64,000 bases of DNA from Zhengitettix transpicula (lineage: Eukaryota > Arthropoda > Insecta > Orthoptera > Tetrigidae). This document shows positions 46,101-55,309 of the stretch, in pieces. Under the pieces are notes generated by a model that made no database searches, was not told where the DNA came from, and saw only the letters and a program-made list of their open reading frames with translations. Position numbers and translations under genes: made by a program. The DNA lies in assembly GCA_037074705.1 (NCBI GenBank), contig CM073596.1:10124001-10188000 (forward strand), read 5' to 3'. Position 1 is the stretch's first letter. The number at the start of each line of letters is the position of its first letter.

Positions 46101-49100
46101 CTTGTACTAAAAAAACTCAAATCTATTCTCTGCCTCGCCTACACTGGACTACAATACTCCCCGCCTGCCCAAGGGTTGCCTTCAGGCTCCCTCCCAATCT
46201 CCACAATATCCTTGTCCATTCTTGCAGGCTCCACCCTAATACTCCCCTACTTAAACCTGGTTGCCAACAATACGGTAGAAACAGGTGTCATGTCTGCCCC
46301 ATTCTTGTGGCCACTACAATCCTTCAAAATCCTCCACAAACAGCCACCTACAAAATCAAAGAAAACATTGCCTCTCCTCCCACTTCATCTACCAAATTAA
46401 TTGCAAACTCGGCCCTGCTTTCTGTAACAGCAAAACCAAATGACCCCTCCCTGGGCACATTGGTAACCACTGCAGCACTGTCAAACTATCCAATACCAAT
46501 TTCCTATAGCTGCTCATGTCCGAAAGTTTAACTCCAATAATTTCGACCAATGCTCCACACTGACTTTCCTTAAAGCCTTATCAGATGTTCAACTCCATCT
46601 TTGGGAACTCTCCTTCCAACACATATCACAGTCTAAACAAATTTCAGGACTCAAGAACCTCTAATATTATTAGAGTAATCATTGTGGCATCAGTTATGAT
46701 GTAATGCTGAAATATTGTATCAGTCTAATATTATGATAATTGTTATAGTGATTACTATTACAATGATCTGTTTATTCCTTTCCTAATGCACATTCTTTCA
46801 CCATTTAAATTCCTTTTCTTTTCTTTACTTTTTACCTTCCATGCTAATGTGTTTGTTTGTATGCATGTACGTATGTATTTTTCCTTTATTTTTCCATTGT
46901 TATGACCTTTCCTCAAGAGAGACAGAGATTTGTTGGCTTTGTTAGGTGTCAATTGTTGCTGTCTAGAGGCTTGTGCAACTTAGTTCTTAGTTTTAATTCG
47001 TCAATTTGTGAATAGTTGACAAACAGTTCAGACCTTCTCTCCTGATGAAAGGGGTTCAGGCCTTTGAAAATTTTTAATATTCTCTCCTCAACCCAACTGG
47101 ACCAATTATTGATTTCAGGTAAGTCAACTTCACTGTCTCTCTGATGTGGCACGGTTATTTATATATTTTCAGTCTTTCCTATAACATCAGTCCATAAATT
47201 CTCAATCGTTTTCCCTTTTTGTTGCAGTCTTTGCTCATCTTTCATCTGAATCTAGTGACTCATCAGATGAGCGAAATAATAAGCGTGGTAGGTTGCAATT
47301 CAAACTAAGAATTTCTTGTAGCAAGAGGCTTATCTAACAATATAACTTGCAATTAATCACTCAACTATTCAGAAATTCTTAAAGTTATTATACCCTTCAA
47401 AACATTTACTCAAATCATTAAACATCTTCATTAAATAACTGCTGAATACTCTTAACAATAAATGTGTTGTGAATAAATTAAAGATTCTTGACAATCATAA
47501 TTGAGTTTGACATATTAATATTTTATTGCCTAATATATTATTTGGGATTACAAAGATATATGTAGTTAAATTGTTTCAATTGAACTGCAATATGAGGTTA
47601 ATTTTACAAAACCAAAATTTGAGACGTTATTTGGTTACATCAAAGTAAAGGTTTGTGGAAGTGAAAACAAAACAAAAAGTGTTTCAGTCTTTCAGAATTA
47701 TTTTCAATTTCTTCCAACAAGACATCTAACATATTGTAAAATAATTACTCCCATTTGCCTACAGATATAAAGTAGAGATACAGTTTGTGTAGTGCAATTT
47801 TTTCCATTACAAGTGATGCTAATCTCCAAAATATCCTCGTCCATTCTTACAGGCTCCACCCTAATTCTCCCCTACTTAAACCTGGTTGCCAACCTTATAG
47901 TAGAAACAGGTGTCATGTCTGCCCCATCCTTGTGGCCACTACAATCCTTCAAAATCCTCCACAAATAGCCACCTACAAAATCAAAGAAAACATTGCCTCT
48001 CCTCCCACTTCATCTACCAAATTAATTGCAAACTCGGCCCTGCTTTCTGTATCAGCAAAACCAAATGACCCCTCCCTGGGCACATCGCTAACCCATGCAG
48101 CACTATCCAAAACCAATTTCCAATAGCTGCTCATGTCTGAAAGCTTAACTCCAATAATTTTGACCAATGCTCCACACTGACTTTCCTTAAAGCTTTATCA
48201 GATGTTCAACTCCATCTTTGGGAACTCTCCTTCCAACACATATCACAGTCTAAACAAATTCATGAACTCAACACCCTCTAATATTATTATAGTAATCATT
48301 GTGGCATCAGTTATGACTTTATGTTGAAATAATGTATCAACGTAATATTATGATAAATGTTATAGTAATTACTATTATAATGATCTTTTTATTCTTTTCC
48401 TAATGCACATTCTTTCACCATTTAAATTACTTTCCTTTTCTTTACTTTTTACCTTCCACTCTAATGTGTTTGTTTGTATGCATGTACGTATGTATTTTTC
48501 CTTTATTTTTCCATTGTTATGACCTTTCCTCGAGAGAGACAGAGAGTTGTTGGCTTTGTTGGGTGTCAATTGTTGCTGTCTAAAGGCTTGTGCAACTTAG
48601 TTTTAATTCGTCAATTTGTGCCTAGTTGGCAAACAGTTCAGACCTTCTCTCCTGACGAAGGGGGTTCAGGCTCTCAAAATTTTTTAATATTCTCTCCTCA
48701 ACCCAACTCGACCAATTATTGATTTCAGGTAAGTCAACTTCACTGTCTCTCTGATGTGGCAAGGTTATTTATATATTTTCAGTCTTTCCTATAAAATCAG
48801 TCCATAAAATCTCAATCTTTTTCCTTTTTTGTTGCAGTCGTTGCTCATCTTTCATCTGAATCTAGTGACTCATCAGATCAGCGAAATAAGCGTGGTAGGT
48901 TGCAATTCAAACTAAGAATTTATTGTAGCAAGATGCTTATCTAACAATATAACTTGCAATTAATCACTCAACTATTCAGAAATTCTTAAAGTTATTATAC
49001 CCTTCTAAACATTTACTCAAATCGTAGGGTAGTGCTTCGTTAAACATCTTCATTAAATAACTGCTGAATACTCCTTAACAATAAATGTTGGTCTCATACT

Positions 49101-51437
49101 GAAAATAATTACTAATCACATTAGTCATATAACAGAAGTGTTGTGAATAAATTAAAGATCCTTGACAATCATAATTGATTTTGACATATTAATATTTTAT
49201 TGACTAATATATTATTTGGGATTACCAAGATATATGTAGTTAAATTGTTTCAATTGAACTGTAATATGAGGTTAATGTTACAAAACCAAAATTTGTGACG
49301 TTATTTGGTTACGTCATGTAAAGGTTTGTGGAAGCGAAAACAAAACAAAAAGTGTTTCAGCCTTTCAGCATTATTTTGTTTTCACTTCCACAAACCTTAG
49401 AATTTATATTACTAAAAAAAATTATATTTATATTCAAAGACATCACACAAATCCTCACTTTGTATTGTGCTATATGTGTGTGAAAAATTGTGCATATTCA
49501 TTGTATTTGTAGTGACCAGTACTGTAGCTGACTGAAAAATCTTATTTCAGATAACCGTGGTAGTGGTGAGTCATCTGATGAAAGTTGTGTAGAAGGTGAT
49601 AAATGGATTGCAGAAGATGGATGCAACCAGTGTGTTTGCCCTGCATCAGGAAAAACATCTGAAGCATCTTGCACCAAGATCGGGTGCATTCCTCCTCATC
49701 TTAATCCAGGTAGAAGCAAATTGCAGTATAAGGACAATATGCATGACCAAGTGCAAGAATTATCATAATCTGTTGTTGGCAAATAGACAATTTTTTCATA
49801 CAATGATCTTTTTCTCTAATCTCCTCCAAAGTGTGAAACGCATTCTCCAGGTTTGAATCACGTACTGTCAAGCACATTTTCAACTTACTAATTACAGGTA
49901 TGCTGTGGAATGCCAAATTCAGGTGAGGTAATTGGATGTTGGAGGCATCTTCCCCAAACCTTGTGATGCAAAATCTCAGTTTGAGTCTTTCAGTTATTTT
50001 GAAACAGTTGAAAATCCTTCTGGAGTTTCACTAATAGATTGGCTGAAGCTTTCAATCAGTGAGGAACATATATGCATATAAGCATTCCCAACACTTTTCC
50101 ATTATATATTGGAAAAAATAGTAATTAATTATTTTTGAACAGCATATGTACCATTATTCAACACACACTTTTACTGCTGACACATTTTTCTCCTCTAAGA
50201 CAATGGATCCTCAGAGATAATACGCTGGAAAAGACATTTTTATTTACATATTTACATAATTAAAGACCAGATTCATCACAAACAACATTCTGTTGCCTGT
50301 TAACCAAGATTTTGAGTTTTGTCAACTGAATTGTGCAGTTGTTCTGCTCTAGGCTCTTCTTAACACCTGATGAATCCCAGAAATGTTGTGTGGTTTATAT
50401 ATAATCAGTTTTTGTCTGTATTTGGCTGTTTATGCTATTATTATCATTACTTGAATTTTCTGAGTTCCCTTAGTGGAGGAGAAGAAAAGAAAAATTGAAG
50501 TAAGGAGTACGTTATTTAATTAATGATGTAGTTACTAATTATTAACACTGTGGATATTTTGTCTTGATTATTAACAAATATATTATGTTGAAGAATTTTT
50601 CACAATGCCTGTCCTGGTACCGTATTTGCCATGGATGAACCTAACACTACTTTAATTTGCAGAGAACCAAGACTCTGGCTCCTCAGACATAGTACGCTGG
50701 AGAAGACGTAAGTTATTTACATTGAATTTAATTACAAGACCAGATTCATCACAAACAATATTCTGTTCTCTGTTAACCTATTTCTGTTACTGATTATGCC
50801 CAACATATTTTATAATGTAATTACAGGTTACATATTCATTATTATCTTTGATGGCCAACGGATAATACAGACAACATTTCAGCTTGTGTAATGAATTTAT
50901 TTATTGCACAACATGTTTAATTTCACATCTGAATATAAAATCATTACCTGCAGTTAAATTTTGTCTGTAATTACCATTTGATGTTGTAATATTAATATTA
51001 TATTATAGACTGAAACTGTTTTACAGTATTTTACATTCTGTTACAATAACAGTTTGTTACATAACAGAACTAGCATGGGGAGAAAATTGAAATGTTCAAG
51101 CTAATTTCAGTAAAAGATTGAAGCTTTTGGGGATTTCAGTAGAGTTCTGTCGCACTCACAGCGTCATGGGAAAAACATTTAAATTTAGTTCATCTGTTAC
51201 ATGCTTTGTTTTGAATGTATATGGTTTCCAGAAGATTACTGAACTATAAATAAATAATGTGTATTTTTACTAATGCCATAAAATGTATGAATGGTAAAAT
51301 ATTTGCCAGGAAAATTAATTTTGCTACTTTGACTGTCAATATGTAATTGTTTCATAACATTAATATTGCTTGTTTTAGAAAACCCCAAGTCATCAGAGTC
51401 ACATGAATCACATGAAGGAGAACATCATCATGCCTAG
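38345..51437 (+). CDS. Multi-domain pacifastin-like serine protease inhibitor precursor (downstream-promoter form)
   Basis: Nine coding exons join in frame: 38345-38411, 44368-44502, 44706-44762, 45091-45225, 47228-47287, 48838-48894, 49551-49709, 50663-50707 and 51379-51437. They give 774 nt, 257 residues plus TAG. The product starts with a hydrophobic signal peptide, so it should be secreted. It has three pacifastin domains with the family spacing C-x11-C-N-x-C-x-C-x10-C-T-x3-C. In locust inhibitors the residue after the C-T pair is P1; here these are Gln, Leu and Lys, which predicts one unusual, one chymotrypsin-like and one trypsin-like head. Domains are separated by acidic Ser/Glu/Asp linkers ending in R-x-x-R or R-x-K-R, likely furin-type sites that release single-domain inhibitors. 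Every coding intron is phase 1. The family is known to inhibit serine proteases in insect haemolymph, immunity and reproduction; the targets here are unknown. Family call is firm, exact isoform is inferred. Confidence 0.9.
38430..39428 (-). mobile_element. LTR copy L7, minus, solo LTR
   Basis: 999 bp; minus strand begins TGTAATACCAATTAAACAGG and ends ATTACA, between TATATAT and ATAAATAT. Shares ATTCGGCGTGCAAAGCAGGG and the TATATAAAAC box with L6, to which it is inverted. Confidence 0.75.
39911..40006 (-). ncRNA. Hammerhead-like motif with two-part stem I
   Basis: Minus strand: AGTCCTTTCGGGC ... TTTTGC, TGGAAGA, a GAUG/CAUC hairpin, GAAACGUC, GCAAAA ... GCCCGAGAAGACT. TTTTGC/GCAAAA pairs perfectly right after the expected GUC cleavage site, and the outer AGTC/TTTCGGGC segment pairs with GCCCGAGAA/GACT. 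The CUGANGA segment is altered. Confidence 0.55.
40096..40176. repeat. (TA)n microsatellite within a short palindrome
   Basis: TTAACTACATTT and AAATGTAGTTAA flank a TA run with GATATA interruptions (40113-40165). Confidence 0.7.
40283..40330 (+). repeat. Decayed hammerhead-like motif
   Basis: CUGAAAA, GGUA...UAC, GAAACGUUG. Nearby 39,595-39,620 (minus, CUGAUGA) and 39,784 (CUGAAGA) have isolated core words of the same type. Confidence 0.4.
40715..41050. mobile_element. tRNA-derived SINE (plus) and inverted SINE tail
   Basis: 40940-41045 has A box TGGGTAGCTCTGATGG, B box-like GGATTCGGTTCC and the TTTTCCATCCGTGATCCTTT tail seen at 19,765. 40722-40770 carries the same tail in reverse, so two copies lie head to head. 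Confidence 0.65.
41195..41280 (+). repeat. Hammerhead-like 3' half
   Basis: AAGGTTTCCAGAAACGTTGT then GTGGTATTCATATAATCAC, the 3' core and flank seen at 19,860; the 5' half is missing. A C17 run lies just upstream at 41,102-41,118. Confidence 0.45.
41481..41720. repeat. Foldback element with ~65-bp arms
   Basis: AAATATGGCCAAAA...ATAAATTTA...TGAATTAATTAAAA is repeated in reverse complement at the right end. Confidence 0.6.
42098..42201. repeat. Inverted pair of hammerhead-like motifs
   Basis: Minus 42098-42128 and plus 42171-42201 each read CUGAAGA, GGUCACAAUUAGGGA(U/A), GAAACGUA. Both keep the conserved core words; the internal hairpin is weak. Confidence 0.65.
42940..43420 (-). repeat. RTE-tail-like repeat fragment, minus
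   Basis: Reverse-strand phrases (GGAGCAAT..., GTTCCGCAAACGAATTTAAA) match the 30.1-30.3 kb block. In the intron between first exon B and domain 2. Confidence 0.4.
44368..44502 (+). CDS. Pacifastin domain 2 exon (P1 = Gln)
   Basis: 135 nt, acceptor atttcag, donor CATG|gtaata, phase 1 at both ends. Complete six-cysteine domain: CAPGTSFLHSDNCNTCACPE then SGLKSQAGCTQKLC. The predicted P1 residue is Gln, which does not fit ordinary trypsin or chymotrypsin specificity. Confidence 0.92.
44706..44762 (+). CDS. Pacifastin linker exon with RTAR site
   Basis: 57 nt, acceptor tttccag, donor CGTG|gtgagt, phase 1. Encodes a Ser/Glu-rich linker (SSESSESSEHRTAR). The terminal Arg-Thr-Ala-Arg fits an R-x-x-R processing site between domains 2 and 3. 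Confidence 0.85.
45091..45225 (+). CDS. Pacifastin domain 3 exon (P1 = Leu)
   Basis: 135 nt, the same length as the domain 2 exon and clearly its paralogue (SGLKSQAGCT is shared). Acceptor tttctttcag, donor CCTG|gtaaca, phase 1. The C-T-L-K-L-C end gives P1 = Leu, as in the chymotrypsin-directed locust inhibitors. Confidence 0.92.
45680..45712 (+). repeat. Hammerhead-like motif upstream of the duplication
   Basis: CUGAAGA, hairpin words, GAGAAAUAU. Its flanks (GAGAGAGAGAGTT...GTT) resemble those of the motifs at 47,042 and 48,652, so it may be a third, older copy of the same Penelope-like 3' end. Confidence 0.45.
46196..46660 (+). pseudogene. Penelope-like element relic (C-terminal GIY-YIG region), copy 1
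   Basis: Translated with frameshifts, the stretch gives NILVHS, then RNRCHVCPIL, TYKIKEN and, in another frame, FIYQINCKLGPAF followed by GHIGNHCSTVKLSN. That order (Cys-rich R-C-x-x-C-P, Y-K-I-K, then I-Y-x-I-x-C, and an H-x-x-x-H stretch) is that of the linker and GIY-YIG endonuclease end of Penelope-like elements. Stops and frameshifts make it dead. A hammerhead-like motif lies ~400 bases downstream at 47042. Confidence 0.6.
47042..47077 (+). repeat. Hammerhead-like motif downstream of the Penelope-like relic (unit 1)
   Basis: CUGAUGA, AAGG...CCUUU hairpin, GAAAAUUUUU. About 400 bases 3' of the GIY-YIG relic in the same orientation. Confidence 0.5.
47228..47287 (+). CDS. Pacifastin linker exon, copy 1 of a duplicated pair
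   Basis: 60 nt, acceptor tgttgcag, donor CGTG|gtaggt, phase 1. Encodes VFAHLSSESSDSSDERNNKR, ending in R-N-N-K-R, a good furin-type site. It lies in unit 1 of a 1.6 kb tandem duplication. Confidence 0.85.
47821..48270 (+). pseudogene. Penelope-like element relic, copy 2 (in the tandem duplicate)
   Basis: Same content as the unit 1 relic with further decay. The R-N-R-C-H-V-C-P core and Y-K-I-K remain readable. It was carried along by the tandem duplication, not inserted separately, because its flanks match too. Confidence 0.6.
48652..48686 (+). repeat. Hammerhead-like motif (unit 2 copy)
   Basis: Same as 47,042 but CUGACGA and CAAA replace CUGAUGA and GAAA, so the core is broken. Confidence 0.5.
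48838..48894 (+). CDS. Pacifastin linker exon, copy 2 of the duplicated pair
   Basis: 57 nt, with the same acceptor and donor as copy 1. Encodes VVAHLSSESSDSSDQRNKR. It differs by one lost AAT codon and two substitutions and remains open with intact splice sites, so the duplication did not kill it. R-N-K-R is kept. Whether both copies are used in one transcript cannot be seen from sequence. Confidence 0.82.
49321..49399. repeat. 25-bp-stem hairpin at the end of duplication unit 2
   Basis: aaggtttgtggaag... at 49321 is matched in reverse by ...cttccacaaacctt ending 49399, with ~27 loop bases. On the minus strand the loop reads CUGA, six bases, then GAAAC, like a shrunken hammerhead core at the tip of a long stem. 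Confidence 0.75.
49551..49709 (+). CDS. Pacifastin domain 4 exon (P1 = Lys)
   Basis: 159 nt, acceptor cttatttcag, donor TCCAG|gtagaa, phase 1. After a short acidic lead it has CVEGDKWIAEDGCNQCVCPA and SGKTSEASCTKIGC. All cysteines are present and P1 = Lys predicts trypsin-like targets. It is the most diverged of the four domains. Confidence 0.92.
50200..50235 (+). pseudogene. Decayed copy of the RWRR linker exon
   Basis: This 36-nt stretch and ~70 bases after it match the real exon at 50663 and its following intron (shared TCCTCAGA, ATACGCTGGA, and the later attctgtt...gttaacc). It has a 9-nt in-frame deletion, an AAG acceptor in place of CAG, and the donor GT is lost (GAC|at). The frame stays open, so it is a dead exon left from a ~110-bp duplication. 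Confidence 0.75.
50361..50392 (+). repeat. Hammerhead-like motif with shortened stem II
   Basis: ACAC, CUGAUGA, six bases, GAAAUGUU, GUGU: ACAC/GUGU closes stem I and the core words are intact, but stem II has shrunk to nothing. Confidence 0.4.
50663..50707 (+). CDS. Pacifastin linker exon with RWRR site
   Basis: 45 nt, acceptor atttgcag, donor AAGAC|gtaagt, phase 1. Encodes ENQDSGSSDIVRWRR, ending in R-W-R-R. A broken copy of the exon lies 460 bases upstream. Confidence 0.78.
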
Positions 51438-51445
51438 AAATGAGC
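51379..51445 (+). CDS. Pacifastin locus last coding exon, with stop
   Basis: Acceptor tgttttag. The frame encodes QNPKSSESHESHEGEHHHA and ends at TAG 51435-51437, an acidic His-rich tail. The exon continues eight bases to a strong donor (gtaagt at 51446), so a final intron lies in the 3'UTR and the stop is close enough to the junction to avoid classical nonsense-mediated decay. Confidence 0.8.
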
Positions 51446-51959
51446 GTAAGTGAAACTACGTACAAATATAACTTGCATTTATGGGTGTCAATATTTTTCT
51501 GTTTAGAAAGACAATTAGTATTTTTTGGTGATTACCAAATTCATCTAAAATTTACTTGCGCCAATCTTATATAACAAAGTAGCCCGTAGTTATAAAATGA
51601 TGGTACAGCAAACTCATTTTCAAACATACGAAATTACATTTCAGATTAATCAATTTAACATACATTTTCCAGTCAATACACAGAATGAAAATTTTGAATA
51701 TTAGTGATAAAATATGATTATAAATGGAAAATAGTGAATATATAATTAATTTTTTAAAAAACAGAAAGATAAAACTACATATTAACTTATTCATACAGTA
51801 TAAGGTAATCAATTTGGGTTGATATATTCTAGAAAATTGAGTATTATTATTGGAAATATTTTTCTTTATCTATATCACCTACATTTCTATGGCTGAGAAT
51901 TAAAAATCTCAGTAGTCATATAATCATATATTGAAAATATTACTGTTTTCTGTTTACAG

Positions 51960-52125
51960 GTAACATTGATACCAAATCCTTAATCACAGCAATTTTTAAT
52001 TTGCTATGGATGCGACTTGTAAGAAAATTAAAATTTATGTAAATCTAGACATAAAAAATATATATACTTTAAAATGCTTCTATTTCTTTGTGTGTTTATA
52101 ATAAAGTCAATAACATTTAATGTCA
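51960..52125 (+). other. Pacifastin locus 3'UTR exon and poly(A) signal
   Basis: A good acceptor (tgtttacag) precedes 51960, matching the donor after the stop codon. AATAAA at 52100-52105 is the likely polyadenylation signal. No open frame is needed here. Confidence 0.6.
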
Positions 52126-52404
52126 ATATTGTATTATTGAATTATTATTTTGGGTTGTGTAATTAGTACAATTTAGTCATGTGATGTGAGAAGACATAAA
52201 CAAATAAAAATAAGCTTAATTTTCTGTGATGTATATTGAAACAAATTCAACATTAGTTGTAGAATAATTTCAAATTGTTTAAAAGCAGTATGCAGGAAAC
52301 AACTGCAAGAACTGTTCCCCCATGTGTATTTCTAAATATCCTGGAAGTAACTTTGAGTCATCTTTTGAAGTTGATATATATTACATTATATATGTTATTT
52401 TTAG

Positions 52405-52520
52405 GGAAAAGTTTAAAAGAGCTCCAAGTAAAGATAGGAACCTATGTTGAGCATTATGACAGTGCACATACCACTCTTTATAAAAAACAAAAAGCTAAAT
52501 TTGGGAGGACAAATAAGTAA
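52405..52520 (+). other. Possible orphan last exon
   Basis: Acceptor-like ttatttttag, then an open frame GKSLKELQVKIGTYVEHYDS, AHTTLYKKQKAKFGRTNK and TAA. It looks more protein-like than its surroundings but no partner exon or family is recognised. Confidence 0.2.
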
Positions 52521-53225
52521 TGTGATATCTAAATAATATTCAGTGATGCGGGATATTGATATATAAGTTTGGATGCATAAATTGGCTTTCTCTTATTTAG
52601 ATTGACTAAATTTGTGACTTGATTCTGTTTGTTGGGATCCTGGACAAACAAACAAAATCTTTTGAGAGAGTATGAGATTATGTGGCAAAATTTATGATGG
52701 GAAACCTCGAAGGGAATGGGGCAGAATGTGAGCCTTTAAAGTAAAAGAGGAAACAGTGAGACTATGCACCATTTTCAAGGATTTGATACAGGATCCCAGT
52801 TACACGATGGGGAGAAATAACGATGGTAAGAAGATTTTGTTCGAAATTGGATGTTGGTAAACTCTCCCCATTTGTAAATAAAAATACAGAAAGCTGGAGC
52901 AGTTAACCTACAGATTTTCTCTTCAAGTGTATTGAGCTTTAAACATAAACTAAAGATATGTCCAACTGAACATTAAGGAAAATTTGTAAGACACATCACA
53001 AGGGTAGTCACAAGCAGTTTTATATAAATAAACCTATCCCAGACATGTAATTTTAATAAGAATTCAATTAACTGATATTGATAAATGAGGTGTACTTTAA
53101 TGAGTTTCCGAAAGGTTTTGATGGATGGCTTTTAACATTTTAAGCAAGACTTGGTGAGGCATTGATGGTATCATTTAAGTTTCTGTCACTATAGTTGACG
53201 GCATGTACGATGACAGCCCATTTCA

Positions 53226-53435
53226 GTGTCCTTTTTTTTTACAGCCAATCAGCTTCAAATAAGCGCTAATAACTTGATATCGTCTGGTCTTTGTCGTGTG
53301 TGTGTTTATTCCGCTCGCATGGCAGAAGTGGCAGACTTGCCAGCCCTCCCTCAATCTGTGGCACCTGCCTTCCTTCCTAACATGCGCTATAGTACTTTCG
53401 AGTGGGAGGTTCACAAATGCAGTAGTAGAATGTAA
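53226..53435 (+). other. Possible small frame or first exon
   Basis: GC-richer patch; ATG at 53319 (gcATGGca) opens MAEVADLPALPQSVAPAFLP then NMRYSTFEWEVHK. No homologue recognised. Could be an upstream exon of an unseen gene or chance. Confidence 0.2.
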
Positions 53436-54059
53436 CATCGGATCACTTCTGGACCAAGTTCGCGTTGGTTATACTTTTTTTGGTTTGTTTTAAATGGGAA
53501 GAAAAAATAATCAAATTACCTCTTCATCACCTTTTGTTATGACACCAGTCATTTACCACTAAATAAAAAATTTAGGCAAGAAACTTTGATAGATATCACA
53601 AAAGGGGCACAACTTAACTAACAGTAAGTAAATTTTATTTATCAAACTATACTTAACATATATGGAGCAAATTCACTTGTTAACATTAAAAATTGACCAT
53701 TTATATTTTAATTGTATATATTTTTTTAAGAATAAATATTATAATCAGTGGAAATTGACCAACAGTTATATATTTATTTATAAGCATTAAAAGTTCCATA
53801 TGTTAACTAAAATACATTGTAATGTTTCTTAACTTTGATTAGGAACATCTTCAAATGTATATTATTAGAGGGATAATTAAAATATGCCTCCATCAACATC
53901 CATTGCCTAAAATTTATATATTTAATTTAATAAATAAATAAATAAAATGGTCAATACATCAGAAACAAATCATATGAGGTTTCGTTCCTGTTTTGGAAAT
54001 TCATAAGGTGTAAAAAATAACTAATTAGATATTCGTGAATAAAACTTGTATCCCATGAT

Positions 54060-54845
54060 GATAACATTGTAATAAATATTAAAATTTGGGCGGAAGCATT
54101 CTAATTGCAATACATAGCAATTTATTCTGCATGGTTTCTTGAGCGAACTTGTAGGTGCGTTGCTCCAAGCTGGGCAGGTGTATGTAAGAATGATTTATAA
54201 ATTAGCAGCGAGGATTCAACTCGGAGATGAGATTTTCAGTTTGATCAGGGGGTAGAGCAGAGAGAGTCTTGTGTAGCACTCATTTAGTTTTTTTATGGAT
54301 GTGGTATTTCCAGATGAGTTTTGCATCTAGGTGGACCCCTAGATACTTTATCGCTGAGTCCTTTGGATTCCATGTTATTTCAATATCGGAGTGTCGGTAG
54401 TTGAGTGTAGCGCTTGAGTGTGAACATCTTTGCTTGGAATTTCGTAGTGTTAATTTTTATTTTCCATTTTTTATACCAATCATACATTTTGAAGGTGTTG
54501 AGCTGTAGTTTGTATTTTGGCGCTCTGTGCTAGTATCGCGCTGTCGCCTGCGTCGAGTCGTTCACTGTGGGCACGTCGTGCACAAGGTTGGTCCCTGAAC
54601 GTCCTGTCGGTCAGGAAGGATTCTATAGTTTTTATTATGTAATCATTTTATACAAGAGTCCTTCCAGCCAAACCTTGTCGAAGGCTCTTTCCAGATCTAG
54701 AAAGACTATTGCAGTATATTTAATCTCTTCAAATCCCTTTTCAATCGTCTCTGTTATTCTGATGAGTTGGTGAGTAGTCGAGTGTGACTGTCTGAACCCA
54801 AATTGATGAGATGGTATAACTTCAGTTTCTGAAAGGAGTACTTAC
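54060..54845 (-). pseudogene. Jockey-type LINE reverse transcriptase relic
   Basis: Minus strand: QFGFRQSHSTTHQLIRITET, TAIVFLDLERAFDKVWLEGL, then a shortened DAGDSAILAQSAK in place of the (Y)ADD-T-A-I-L-A-Q-S catalytic block, and AIKYLGVHLDAKLIWKYHI. These are reverse-transcriptase blocks in the right order. The catalytic Asp-Asp is lost and a segment before it is missing. Confidence 0.85.
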
Positions 54846-55309
54846 ATATGGGAGTCGTACGTTGAATTTATTTTCAGAACGAATTTCCCGCCCAGTCACG
54901 AGGAAAGGAATCATGTCGAATATAACTTACTGAATTTACTGACTATTCTATAAGAAACTCCTTTAAAGTGATAAAACGTTGCTATTCCTTCAATTTTTCT
55001 TCAGCGCAACATCCTCAAACCAATAAATTTAAGGGATAGTACAACATTTTGTAATAACTTTTTATATTTGAATTTGTCTATATTTGTATTTAACAAACAC
55101 TATCTGAGACAACGAAATAAATTGGAAGAAGTCAAGAACTAATTTATGGTAAAATATATTAATATAATTTATTGAATAAACTCTTAGTTTCTTTGAAACG
55201 GCGTTATTTCATCTTAAGACCTTTGGAATAATTTTTGACAGTTCCTGAAACTTTTGTTTTGATGGAGATTAAACATGCGTACGACTTATAGCGATGTCAT
55301 TTAATTTAT

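Larger units (their letters stand above)
46196..47704 (+). repeat. Tandem segmental duplication, unit 1
   Basis: Unit 1 holds a Penelope-like GIY-YIG remnant, its 3' flank, and the linker exon at 47228. The same order recurs in unit 2, offset by 1610-1670 bases. Unit 1 lacks ~17- and ~50-base segments that are present in unit 2 near 49027 and 49090. Confidence 0.9.
47821..49378 (+). repeat. Tandem segmental duplication, unit 2
   Basis: Second copy of the segment above, including the linker exon at 48838. Identity is visibly high throughout, with small indels. The unit ends at a hairpin (49321-49399) whose right arm is absent after unit 1. Confidence 0.9.

Noticed and set aside
46071..46531. 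Host gene in the plus-strand frames with RNRCHVCP
   Set aside because: Frameshifts, stops and duplication with intron DNA show it is a transposon relic.
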